The notes below the pieces were generated by a model. It searched no databases and was not told the DNA's origin. It saw only the letters and a list, made by a program, of their open reading frames with translations. From NCBI GenBank assembly GCA_003508605.1, contig DNUB01000288.1:1-16764 (forward strand): a stretch of 16,764 bases of DNA. Direction: 5' to 3'. Numbering within the stretch: the first letter of the stretch is position 1; each line of letters starts with the position of its first letter. Source of the stretch: Oscillospiraceae bacterium (GTDB lineage Bacteria > Bacillota > Clostridia > Oscillospirales > Ruminococcaceae). This document shows, one piece after another, positions 4,828 to 12,399 of this stretch. A program made the position numbers and the translations under genes.

Positions 4828-7566
4828 ATGGCACAGACGGATATAAATTTGATTACCCCGGTTAAAGGGGGGAAATCAATTTTCAAATCGGTCAATTACA
4901 TAGGCAGACCGATAAAAAACAGCGAAGTGGAAAAGCTTTTTTCCGAAAAGCTGAAGGAAATGTCTTTCGAGACTATCGGAGTCGCCGATGAAATTCCCGA
5001 TCCCAACAGAGGGGAGCTGCACCCTGTCAGACCCAAGCTTGAAAAGCAGGGCGGCGTAAGGAAGCCCTCCGTTTCCGACGGCAGCGGATCGGGCGAAAAG
5101 GCGGCAGACGTTCCTCCCCAGCTCGTAATAAAAAGAACCGATATGAACGCCGACGGAGGCAGCGCAGCCGACAATGCTCAAAAGGGCATATCCGAGAACG
5201 GGAGCGGGAAATTACCCGTTGTTGAAAACATACCTGCCGTGGGCGGTAAAATTTTTTCCGACGTGAAGGGTAAGCCGCAGTTAGTGGAGATCTCGGGCGT
5301 ATTTGCACCTCAGATCGGTTCCCTTGGCGATATGGCGGCGGAGAAGGACGGCGAAACCGATTCCGATACGGAAGGAACGGCTCTTTTTCCCGCAGCGGAT
5401 ACCGAATATGAGGATAAAAAGGGCGTTGTACTCTTCCCTCAGACCGAAAAGGAAGCCGACGGCGGTACAAAGATCGTATCACGGACCGAAAAAGCTCGGG
5501 AGAACCTCGGGAATAATGCCGACAACAATAAGGCAAACACAGAGAATAAAACCGAGGACGCTATTGGCGAAAAGGGCGCAGTAAACCGCATACCTTATCA
5601 AGGCAAGCTTTATAAGGGAACTCTTGAGGATCTTATCAAAAGCGGCGGGCTGAGCTTCGGAGATATTATTACCTTTGCCGTTACCGACAAGGGGATATTT
5701 ATCGGCGGCGAGGACGGCAGCAGAGAGGATTTGTCGAATTTTGCCGACGGAGACCTTTTCGGAGGACTTTTCGACGTTCTGAGCAGAATGCTTGAAAGTC
5801 AAAGCGAGCCTGATGCGGGTCAGCAGCTTAAGCAGCTGATAGCCGAGGCGATTCGGAAGGTTGTTTCGGATATGCACGACCCCGTTAAGCAGGAGGAGGA
5901 GTATCAGAAAAAGCTGCTGGACTTCCTTATGAAGTTTGTCGACAGCATAAACGGTAAGAACCGCCGCAAGGAAACCGCTCTCGGCGACGATGAGGATCGG
6001 GAATCGGAGGGCTTGCTGCTTAAGCTCATTGAAAATCTGATAGAAGCCTCGGAGAAAAATTCGGAGGAGGACAAAAAGGAGTACACCGCCGCAATTTACA
6101 TCTACGGCGCAGAAATCGGACTTTTGAACGCCGAAGGAATCAGCCCCGATAAGCAGGCTGAAGAGGACGGCAGCGAAGAAGCGGATTCTCTTCCGGAAGC
6201 GGAAATCGGAGAGGACTTAAGCGATATAAGCCAAGGACAGATGCCCGAGCCGAAAAGGGCGTACGCTCAAAGCTACGGCGCAGCAAAGGCGAAATCGCAG
6301 GAGGTCTATGAGAATGCGGAGGCTGTCGGATACGAGTCCTCGGAAAAAACGGACTTAAACGCCGCTTATAATAACGGATCGGTTAAAAGCACCGCCTTTG
6401 CAGCCGATAACGTGGCTGATGCGGACAATACCCAAAATACCGCTAAAGCCTATGGGAACGGTTATAACGCTCTCTACGGCAGCGCCGAGTATACCCCTGT
6501 TTCCCGCAACGGTGCGGATCTTAGAAACAACAGCGTTTACCCGGGCGTGAAGGAAACCGATTTGACGGCGGCTGAGGAGATTTCCGTGACGGCAGCGGCT
6601 AAAACCGAAAACGCTGCAAAGGAAAATAATTTCGAGACAAAAACCGAAAATACCCCGGAAGAGAATAACCTTAAGGCAAATGCTCTGAAAACAAATACCC
6701 GCAATACCTCTGAGGAGAATATTTTCGAAGCAAAAACCGAAAATCCCCCTTACGGTGTTCAAAGAAGCCTGCAAGCACACAGCGGCAAGGGCGAAGCGGG
6801 AAAAAGAGAAAACAAGGGCGGTATAAATTCGGCAGGTCTTACGGGACGGCGCATCGACCGCAGCACAACGTCGGAGCTGGAGGAGCTTAAAAGGCTTTTC
6901 GGAGTCAAAAACCCCAACGAAAAAAAGCTTAAGGAAATGAACGAGCTTAAATCCGAGGAGGAAGCCTCGGAGGAAGGCGGAAGCACCGAAAAAACCGTTG
7001 TTCCGAAGGAGGATTCGGGCGTTTTGGATTTGGATACAAAGGAAAACAAGGGCATATCCGATAAAAGCATTATCCAGTCCGTAACCGTAGAAGCCTTAAA
7101 GGCGGACAGCGAAGCGGTGGCGAAGGCGTATACTCCCGATGAGAGAGGCGCAAAGCAGATTATGACGCAGATCATTTCCGAAATGCTCAACAATCTGTCC
7201 CGCAGCAGCGGAGCAGGGAAAACGGTAACCACTCTTACAATGACGCTGACCCCCGAATCCCTGGGAAAAATTACTATGAAGGTAACGGAAGAAGCGGGCA
7301 AAATCAGTCTTATGGTAACCGCTCACAGCAAGGAAACGGCGGAAATACTCTCTCAGAGAACGGACGCTATGCAGCAGGCAGCCAAGGACAGCGGCACTCA
7401 GCTTGAAAAGTACCAGGTAGTCTACGCTCCTCAGGAGGACGGCAGGACAGGTCATCAAAGCTTTGACGGAAGCAGCAAGAATCCTTATGTAAGACAGGAT
7501 ACCGAGGAACAGCCTAAGGACGGCGGCGAGGATCGGTTTGCCGATTTGCTGAAGCAGGCGATTTAG
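4828..7566 (+). CDS. fliK: FliK, hook-length control protein
   Basis: FliK is the exported molecular ruler that measures hook length and then switches the export gate to late substrates. The C-terminal Flg_hook-type domain (about residues 797-865) contains the typical 'LTPESLGKITMKV' and a following helix rich in Glu, Gln and Ala. At 912 residues it is about twice the size of well-studied FliK proteins (about 400-490). The N-terminal two-thirds is hydrophilic, low complexity and rich in Glu, Lys, Asn and Ala, with an internal repeat at 6621-6749. ATG at 4828 is chosen because a perfect AAAGGAGGTGA lies at 4813-4823; an upstream in-frame TTG at 4810 overlaps that site. flgD follows after 56 nt, as expected for the hook cluster. 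Confidence 0.92.
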   Translation: MAQTDINLITPVKGGKSIFKSVNYIGRPIKNSEVEKLFSEKLKEMSFETIGVADEIPDPNRGELHPVRPKLEKQGGVRKPSVSDGSGSGEKAADVPPQLVIKRTDMNADGGSAADNAQKGISENGSGKLPVVENIPAVGGKIFSDVKGKPQLVEISGVFAPQIGSLGDMAAEKDGETDSDTEGTALFPAADTEYEDKKGVVLFPQTEKEADGGTKIVSRTEKARENLGNNADNNKANTENKTEDAIGEKGAVNRIPYQGKLYKGTLEDLIKSGGLSFGDIITFAVTDKGIFIGGEDGSREDLSNFADGDLFGGLFDVLSRMLESQSEPDAGQQLKQLIAEAIRKVVSDMHDPVKQEEEYQKKLLDFLMKFVDSINGKNRRKETALGDDEDRESEGLLLKLIENLIEASEKNSEEDKKEYTAAIYIYGAEIGLLNAEGISPDKQAEEDGSEEADSLPEAEIGEDLSDISQGQMPEPKRAYAQSYGAAKAKSQEVYENAEAVGYESSEKTDLNAAYNNGSVKSTAFAADNVADADNTQNTAKAYGNGYNALYGSAEYTPVSRNGADLRNNSVYPGVKETDLTAAEEISVTAAAKTENAAKENNFETKTENTPEENNLKANALKTNTRNTSEENIFEAKTENPPYGVQRSLQAHSGKGEAGKRENKGGINSAGLTGRRIDRSTTSELEELKRLFGVKNPNEKKLKEMNELKSEEEASEEGGSTEKTVVPKEDSGVLDLDTKENKGISDKSIIQSVTVEALKADSEAVAKAYTPDERGAKQIMTQIISEMLNNLSRSSGAGKTVTTLTMTLTPESLGKITMKVTEEAGKISLMVTAHSKETAEILSQRTDAMQQAAKDSGTQLEKYQVVYAPQEDGRTGHQSFDGSSKNPYVRQDTEEQPKDGGEDRFADLLKQAI
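6621..6749 (+). repeat. In-frame internal repeat in fliK
   Basis: Positions 6621-6656 and 6714-6749 match at 31 of 36 bases, 93 nt (31 codons) apart and in frame. They encode related peptides of the form ENxFExKTENxP. A weaker related unit lies between them. The repeat falls in the disordered ruler portion of FliK. Confidence 0.75.
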
Positions 7567-7622
7567 CCGAGATCGGGCGTTAACGCTTAAAAAAAGCCTT
7601 TTTAAGGCGGAAAGGAGAGAAA

Positions 7623-8339
7623 ATGGGTTCATATAACGTAAATCCTACCACAAGCCCATCGGATACCCTCAACAAGTATGCGGAGTATTTTGAGGAATCA
7701 AATTCCAACAGTATGATCTCCGTTGAAACCTTTTACAAGCTGCTTATGGCTGAAATGACGAACCAGGATCCTTTGGAGCCCACCTCCAACACCGAGTTCG
7801 TTTCACAGCTGGCAAGCTTTTCCGCACTGCAGACCAACACGGACAGCCTTTATTACAACACTATAGCCTATGCCACCAGCTTGGCGGGCAAAACGGTTAC
7901 CATCGCTACTCAAGGCTCGTCGAAGGACGATCTGAACATTGTGACGGGAGTTGTTACGGGCGTTGACATCAGCGATGAGAAAAACATCGAGGTGGTGGTA
8001 AACGGCGAAAGGTACAAGCTTAAAAACGTAATGAACGTTGTAGGCGCAGGCTCGAATATTACCGGCACCTCAATGGGCTCGGACGGCGCATATGCGGTAA
8101 GCCTTATAGGGAAAAACGTAACCGTAAATTCGCTTACCGAAAGCGGCAGCAGCGTTCTCGATATGGGCATTGTGGACAGCGTGGAAATCGTAAACGGCGA
8201 ATACAGAGTAGTTGTAAACGGTTATTCCTACGGCTTAAGCGATGTGGTCAAGGTCACAAATCCCGCCGAGGATACGGAAAAGCCCGACGAAGAGCCGGGA
8301 AGCACGGAAACCTCTGTCATGGAAGAAGAGGGAAAATAA
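7623..8339 (+). CDS. flgD: FlgD, hook cap / scaffolding protein
   Basis: FlgD is exported and caps the growing hook so that FlgE subunits assemble beneath it. The 238-residue product has the conserved N-terminal FlgD signature at about 35-70, 'FYKLLMAEMTNQDPLEP' followed by 'FVSQLASFSALQ'. After it come two related beta-rich segments at about 86-140 ('SLAGKTVTI ... VVVNGERYKL') and 160-213 ('SLIGKNVTV ... VVVNGYSYGL'), which look like an internal duplication. An acidic tail of about 25 residues ends the protein. AAAGGAG lies just upstream of the ATG. The position between fliK and the TIGR02530 gene is the standard order for clostridia and bacilli. Confidence 0.95.
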   Translation: MGSYNVNPTTSPSDTLNKYAEYFEESNSNSMISVETFYKLLMAEMTNQDPLEPTSNTEFVSQLASFSALQTNTDSLYYNTIAYATSLAGKTVTIATQGSSKDDLNIVTGVVTGVDISDEKNIEVVVNGERYKLKNVMNVVGAGSNITGTSMGSDGAYAVSLIGKNVTVNSLTESGSSVLDMGIVDSVEIVNGEYRVVVNGYSYGLSDVVKVTNPAEDTEKPDEEPGSTETSVMEEEGK

Positions 8340-8381
8340 CCAAAACAATTTTCATAACTTTGCGAAACGGAGGCGAGAGTT

Positions 8382-8795
8382 ATGCTGCTTAACGAGTTTC
8401 TGAAAACCAGAAATCAAAGCGTCGTAAGTCAGCCTGTTGAAACCTCTGCTATTCCCCAAAGCAACAAAAGCGAAGCAAGGGTAAACGAACGGGGAAACTC
8501 TTTCGCAGACGAGTTAAAGACTCTTATAGCAGGTAAAAGCGCAGTACAGTTCAGCAACCACGCAATTAAACGGCTTGAAAGCAGAGAGATAGACGTCAGG
8601 GAAAACGACACTCTCGAAAGACTTAACAAGGGCGTTGAGTTAGCGTCGCAGAAGGGCTGCGGACAGTCGCTTATACTTATTGACAACACGGCTTATATTG
8701 TGAGCGTGGAAAACAATAAGGTAATTACCACGGTATCACAGGCAGATCTGAAAGAAAACGTATTTACAAACATCGACTCCACCGTTATCGTATGA
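8382..8795 (+). CDS. TIGR02530-family flagellar operon protein
   Basis: This 137-residue protein belongs, by its motif and position, to the flagellar operon protein family TIGR02530. These are small proteins of unclear role encoded between flgD and flgE in Gram-positive flagellar operons. The N-terminal 45 residues are polar and variable. The conserved core begins at about residue 55 with 'VQFSNHAIKRLESREI' and continues through 'GVELASQKGCGQSLILIDNTAYIVSVENNKVITTV', ending close to the C-terminus. GGAGG at 8369-8373 is 8 nt before the ATG. The gene starts 42 nt after flgD and lies 135 nt before flgE. A role in hook assembly or export is inferred only from context. Confidence 0.85.
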   Translation: MLLNEFLKTRNQSVVSQPVETSAIPQSNKSEARVNERGNSFADELKTLIAGKSAVQFSNHAIKRLESREIDVRENDTLERLNKGVELASQKGCGQSLILIDNTAYIVSVENNKVITTVSQADLKENVFTNIDSTVIV

Positions 8796-8854
8796 TATTG
8801 GACCGAAAGGAAATATCGCTTCCCCGAACGATCGAAGGGGAGCAGGGGGCGGCT

Positions 8855-8885
8855 TCTGCGGGGCGCATCCGGTGCGCTCTGCGGG
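8855..8885 (+). repeat. Hairpin framed by 8-nt direct repeats
   Basis: The direct repeat TCTGCGGG occurs at 8855-8862 and 8878-8885. It exactly flanks a 15-nt hairpin at 8863-8877 (GCGCA, loop TCCGG, TGCGC). A second hairpin, at about 8819-8842 (GCTTCCC/GGGGAGC), precedes it. Both lie in the 135-nt gap before flgE and may modulate hook-gene mRNA. Confidence 0.5.
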
Positions 8886-8930
8886 AAAGGCCCGAAAACG
8901 GTGAGTCCCGACAGAAAGGACTATAAAGCT

Positions 8931-10937
8931 ATGATGAAATCACTTTACTCCGGTGTGGCAGGTCTTAAGGTTCACAACCAGAGAATGGACGTTATCGGCA
9001 ACAATATTTCCAATGTAAACACAACCGCATTTAAAGCCAGCACGATAACCTTTAAGGATATTTTCTATCAGAACAAAAGCGAGGCTACCACGGGCAATAT
9101 TGTAAAGGGCGGCAGAAACGCCAACCAGATCGGCTACGGCGCAAATTTGGGCGCAGTTGAGCAGGTAATGACTCAATCGGGCCTTGTATATTCCGATATC
9201 CCCACCGACTGCGCTATTCAGGGCGACGGCTTCTTCCGAGTTATGGATAAGGTGGGCAACATTTATTACACAAGAAACGGCTCCTTCCACATAGACAACT
9301 ACGGCAACCTCTGCGACCCCAACGGCAACATCGTTTTGGGCGTAAGCGGAGATCCCACGGGCGTTGACGCCTCCAGCAACAGAATTAACCTGTTTGTCCC
9401 CCCCGTAGACGACAAGGCGGCAAGCGTAAGCAAGACCTTTAAGTTTGACGGAGAGGCTTATAATTATACCATCTCCAACAGACTTATCGGACCCGAGGGC
9501 AATATTGCTCTTACCATTCTCGACCTTAACGACGGCGAAACTCCTTTTGCGGTTCAGAACGGCGACAGCCTTACCGTTCATATGGATCTGTCTGCGGATT
9601 ATAAAAACGTAAACGAATTTCAGCAGGCTCTTGACGACGCAATAGCTAAGGGCGACGTGGATTTGGGCGCCGGCTTCGGTTTGAACTTTGACTTTGAAAC
9701 CCTGCCTTGGGAGACTGTTCCCGTTAAGGCGGAATACACTATTACGGACGGCGCAAATATAAATCTGATTTTCGTGGCAGGGGTTGATGGCGTTATCGGA
9801 AACGACTACACGGTTTCCCTTAAGGCAGACGGAGGCGCAACGGAGGTTATGGCGGAATGGAACGGAAACGACCTGACTGTCACTATTCCGCAGGGTGCAG
9901 CGGTAACTACCGCTCAAATCGAAAATGCCATCGAAAAAGCGGCAGGCGGCGACGCAACTAAGAGAATGAACGTTATAGGCAACAATATTGACGCTGCAAG
10001 CGCAGTAGCAGGTCTTGACGAAAAGGCAAACGCTCCCGATACCGCCGGCGTAGACGGAGTGCTTCAGCTTCCCAAGCATGCGGCGAATACAATAGAGCTG
10101 GGTCAGAAATCCGTTGACGGCGCACAAAGAGCGACAACTATTTTAACCTTTACTGCGGAACAGGGCGGCGACAAGCCCAACGGCTACGAAATCAACGTAA
10201 AGGTAAACGGCAAAATAACCGATCCTGTTGCAAAGTGGAGCGACGGGGTTCTTACCATTTCACTTCCCGAGCTGGCAGACGGCGATACACTGGATCTTGA
10301 CGACCTGCAGAAGATTCTGAACGAAGCTGCGGGAAATAATCAGAGCAAGAGAGTAAAAGTAACGATTCAAAACTTAAATCCCAATTATGATCCCGATGAT
10401 GCTAATTCGCAGCTCTATGTCGAGGGCGATGAAATAGTAGCAAGCGATACCTCTTTTATCGGCGACAAAAATTACAGAACTGCGCTTACAGGCGGCGTAA
10501 ACGGCTTCTTTAAGGACTTTGCGGACGCTATGGACACGGTTAAGCTTGCAGACGGACGCTACGCTGCAGAGCAGACCACCAAGAACCTGAAGCAGATCTA
10601 CATTGACGACGACGGCGTTATTTACGGCGTTCATGCGGTTCATGGCACTATAGCAATGGGTCGTATCGATCTTGCCATCTTTGAAAACCCCATGGGTCTT
10701 GATCAGGTGGGCACCTCTTATTGGCAGCCCTCCTTAAGCTCGGGCGATCCCGAGGTTAAGACCCCTAACGACCTTGGCGTAGGCTCAATCGTTTCCAACG
10801 CTTTGGAAATGTCAAATGCGGACCTTTCACAGGAAATCTCCGATATGATCATCACACAGAGAGGCTTCCAGGCTAACTCCCGTGTTATCACGGTTACCGA
10901 TACCATGCTGGAGGAGCTTGTAAACCTTAAGAGATAA
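8931..10937 (+). CDS. flgE: FlgE, flagellar hook protein
   Basis: FlgE polymerises outside the cell into the curved hook joining rod and filament. The N-terminus 'MMKSLYSGVAGLKVHNQRMDVIGNNISNVNTTAFK' region has the rod/hook family signature, and the C-terminus 'QEISDMIITQRGFQANSRVI' is the matching D0/D1 helix. ATG 8931 is chosen because the family starts with MxxSLYSG and AAAGGA lies at 8915-8920; a GTG at 8901 would add 10 unusual residues. At 668 residues it is much longer than the 402-residue E. coli protein. The extra length is in the surface-exposed middle. Two related segments there, at about 9747-9975 and 10081-10370, share '(W)xxxxLT(V/I)(T/S)(I/L)P' and end in KR(M/V)xV. The next gene is 240 nt away across strong hairpins. 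Confidence 0.97.
   Translation: MMKSLYSGVAGLKVHNQRMDVIGNNISNVNTTAFKASTITFKDIFYQNKSEATTGNIVKGGRNANQIGYGANLGAVEQVMTQSGLVYSDIPTDCAIQGDGFFRVMDKVGNIYYTRNGSFHIDNYGNLCDPNGNIVLGVSGDPTGVDASSNRINLFVPPVDDKAASVSKTFKFDGEAYNYTISNRLIGPEGNIALTILDLNDGETPFAVQNGDSLTVHMDLSADYKNVNEFQQALDDAIAKGDVDLGAGFGLNFDFETLPWETVPVKAEYTITDGANINLIFVAGVDGVIGNDYTVSLKADGGATEVMAEWNGNDLTVTIPQGAAVTTAQIENAIEKAAGGDATKRMNVIGNNIDAASAVAGLDEKANAPDTAGVDGVLQLPKHAANTIELGQKSVDGAQRATTILTFTAEQGGDKPNGYEINVKVNGKITDPVAKWSDGVLTISLPELADGDTLDLDDLQKILNEAAGNNQSKRVKVTIQNLNPNYDPDDANSQLYVEGDEIVASDTSFIGDKNYRTALTGGVNGFFKDFADAMDTVKLADGRYAAEQTTKNLKQIYIDDDGVIYGVHAVHGTIAMGRIDLAIFENPMGLDQVGTSYWQPSLSSGDPEVKTPNDLGVGSIVSNALEMSNADLSQEISDMIITQRGFQANSRVITVTDTMLEELVNLKR
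8980..9989 (+). repeat. In-frame repeat of the hook signature within flgE
   Basis: Positions 8980-9008 and 9961-9989 match at 27 of 29 bases and lie in the same reading frame. The first encodes the conserved N-terminal RMDVIGNNI signature of rod/hook proteins. The second encodes RMNVIGNNI inside the variable middle domain, where this signature is not expected. Confidence 0.7.
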
Positions 10938-10979
10938 TTTTATTAAATATTTCCGGGGTCGGAGACCTTGTTCATATTA

Positions 10980-11062
10980 ACCGATAATATGAATCGGTAC
11001 CGATTTATCGGTGTTTGGCACACTCTCTCCCGCAAAGGGGCGGGAGAGAGAAAACTGCCAAA
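10980..11062 (+). terminator. Strong hairpin cluster after flgE
   Basis: ACCGAT and ATCGGT alternate four times (10980-10985, 10993-10998, 10999-11004, 11007-11012), giving several competing stems. Directly after is a perfect 11-bp stem, CTCTCTCCCGC (11023-11033) with GCGGGAGAGAG (11040-11050), loop AAAGGG. It is enclosed by TTTGGCA (11014-11020) and TGCCAAA (11056-11062). There is no T run on the + strand, so 3' end protection or partial termination after the abundant hook mRNA is as likely as a classical terminator. Confidence 0.5.
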
Positions 11063-11146
11063 TAATATAAATAATGTAAAATAATATACGAGAAGTTGAT
11101 TTTAGAAGATATTATACCGAAAGCAAGGGGCTTTAACGAGAGATTT

Positions 11147-11177
11147 AAGGAGCAATGCTTAAGGCATTGATTGATTT
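11147..11177 (+). promoter_or_regulatory. flbD ribosome site with hairpin spacer
   Basis: The only good ribosome site is AAGGAG at 11147-11152, 25 nt before the ATG at 11178, which is too far for direct use. Exactly between them is a 17-nt hairpin, CAATGC (11153-11158), loop TTAAG, GCATTG (11164-11169). If it folds, the effective spacing becomes 8 nt. An in-frame TGA at 11172 rules out an upstream start. A weaker AAGG at 11161-11164 (13 nt away) is the alternative. Confidence 0.55.
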
Positions 11178-11396
11178 ATGATTTATCTGACTAAATTGGG
11201 CGGGAAGAAGTTTTTGCTTAACGAGGGCAACATAGAGACGGTGACTCAGAATCCCGACACCATTGTGGTTTTAAACAACGGTCACAGCTATATTGTTCAG
11301 GAATCCATGGAGGAGATAATGGAAAGCATTATTGCCTTTAACCGCAGCAGCAGAAGGAGCTTGAACAGAAGAAACGGCGATTTAAATTCCGAATGA
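11178..11396 (+). CDS. flbD: FlbD/SwrD family flagellar protein
   Basis: The 72-residue product matches the short FlbD family, called SwrD (YlzI) in Bacillus subtilis, where it raises the power of flagellar motors and is needed for swarming. It begins 'MIYLTKLGGKKFLLNEGNIE', followed by 'PDTIVVLNNGHSYIVQESMEEIMESIIAF', which closely follows the family pattern (MIxLTRLNGxxxxLN, PDTxxxLxNGxxYxVxES). A basic Arg/Ser tail follows residue 55. The position directly before motA and motB fits a role in stator function. The start is fixed by the family N-terminus and the in-frame stop just upstream. It is distinct from the unrelated Caulobacter regulator also named FlbD. Confidence 0.9.
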   Translation: MIYLTKLGGKKFLLNEGNIETVTQNPDTIVVLNNGHSYIVQESMEEIMESIIAFNRSSRRSLNRRNGDLNSE

Positions 11397-11463
11397 ACCG
11401 CAAAATTTGCGTGAATATACAGACGGCGGATAAACCGTCAAAAAAGTAAACGGAGGGCTTATT

Positions 11464-12246
11464 TTGAATATTACGATTATAATAGGCTGGGTTTTGGCTT
11501 TCGGCTTAACAGTCTTTGGTATTATGAACGGCGGCGATTTCAGTAATTTCGTAGATCCCGCAAGTATTGCGATTACAGTAGGCGGTACCTTCGGCGGACT
11601 TATCGCCAGCTTTCCCCTTTCAACCTTAAAGGCACTTCCCAAGCTGTTTAAGATTGCGTTTATTCCTCCAAAATACGATCCTCAGAAGTACATAGACGAA
11701 ATATGCGAATATGCGAGAATTGCAAGAAGCCAGGGTATACTTACCCTTGAGGACAGCGCAAACAAGGCAAAGGACCCTTTTATGAAAAAAAGCCTGCTTT
11801 TGCTGGTGGACGCCAACGATACGGAAAAAATACGGGAAATGCTGGAGGAGGCAATAAGCTTTACCGACGACCGACATGCGGCAAACAGAGCATTCTTTGA
11901 AAAGGGCGTTGCTCTTGCTCCCGCCTTCGGTATGCTGGGTACGCTGGTAGGACTTGTAAACATGCTGGCGGTAATGGCGGATAACCCCGACGACTTGGGT
12001 TCGTCAATGGCTACGGCCCTTATCACCACCTTCTACGGCTCACTTTTGGCGAACGTTATCTTTGCCCCACTCGACAGTGCGCTGAAGCAGGCGAACGATA
12101 ACGAAATACTGTGCATGCAGATCATCTGCCAGGGCTCAATGGCGATAGCTTCGGGCTTTAACCCCGCTCTTATAAGAGAAAAGCTTGAGTTTATGATTGC
12201 CGACAAGGATATTAAGGGCAAGGATTCGGGCTCCTCCGAGGGTTAA
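11464..12246 (+). CDS. motA: MotA, flagellar stator ion-channel subunit
   Basis: MotA is the membrane subunit of the stator; five copies around two MotB turn ion flow into torque on FliG. The 260-residue product has the usual four membrane segments at about 3-22, 32-51, 148-170 and 182-203. Arg88 and Glu96 in 'YARIARSQGILTLED' correspond to the torque-generating Arg90 and Glu98 of E. coli MotA. Pro153 and Pro202 correspond to the conserved channel prolines. The start is TTG at 11464, fixed by GGAGG at 11452-11456 with 7-nt spacing. It follows flbD by 67 nt and precedes motB by 153 nt, an unusually wide gap for this pair. The C-terminus is a short charged and Ser-rich tail. Confidence 0.96.
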   Translation: MNITIIIGWVLAFGLTVFGIMNGGDFSNFVDPASIAITVGGTFGGLIASFPLSTLKALPKLFKIAFIPPKYDPQKYIDEICEYARIARSQGILTLEDSANKAKDPFMKKSLLLLVDANDTEKIREMLEEAISFTDDRHAANRAFFEKGVALAPAFGMLGTLVGLVNMLAVMADNPDDLGSSMATALITTFYGSLLANVIFAPLDSALKQANDNEILCMQIICQGSMAIASGFNPALIREKLEFMIADKDIKGKDSGSSEG

Positions 12247-12280
12247 CCGAAAAGGACTTTTCCCCTTCGGCAGATCCGAT

Positions 12281-12303
12281 TTTCCGTCCTTCATAAACGG
12301 AAA
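12281..12303 (+). terminator. Hairpin between motA and motB
   Basis: TTTCCGT (12281-12287) pairs perfectly with ACGGAAA (12297-12303) around a 9-nt loop. A weaker stem (CCGAA/TTCGG) precedes it at about 12247-12270. There is no proper T run downstream, so it is at most a weak terminator or an mRNA stabiliser or processing site separating motA from the promoter before motB. Confidence 0.3.
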
Positions 12304-12349
12304 GGGAGCTTTACTCTTCATATTATATTTATAAAGCAGTTATTTCCAT

Positions 12350-12378
12350 TTGCAAATCATCGGAAAATATGTTATACT
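12350..12378 (+). promoter_or_regulatory. Likely sigma-A promoter before motB
   Basis: TTGCAA (12350-12355) and TATACT (12373-12378) are 17 nt apart, matching the consensus at 4 of 6 and 5 of 6 positions. Transcription would start near 12385, on or just before the motB AAGGAGG (12385-12391). This would make a very short leader of about 15 nt and might trim the ribosome site. Confidence 0.5.
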
Positions 12379-12399
12379 TAAAGGAAGGAGGCATAAAAT

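Noticed and set aside
8901..8930. GTG at 8901 as the flgE start
   Set aside because: It would add 10 residues not found in the family; ATG 8931 gives the conserved hook N-terminus and has AAAGGA at proper spacing.
8940..10127. 395-codon minus-strand frame within flgE
   Set aside because: It arises from codon bias on the opposite strand of flgE; Cys/Val-rich product with no recognisable domain.
10980..10988. CCGATAAT as the -10 of a sigma-28 flagellar promoter
   Set aside because: No TAAA-type -35 element lies about 15 nt upstream, and the sequence is part of the ACCGAT/ATCGGT hairpin series.
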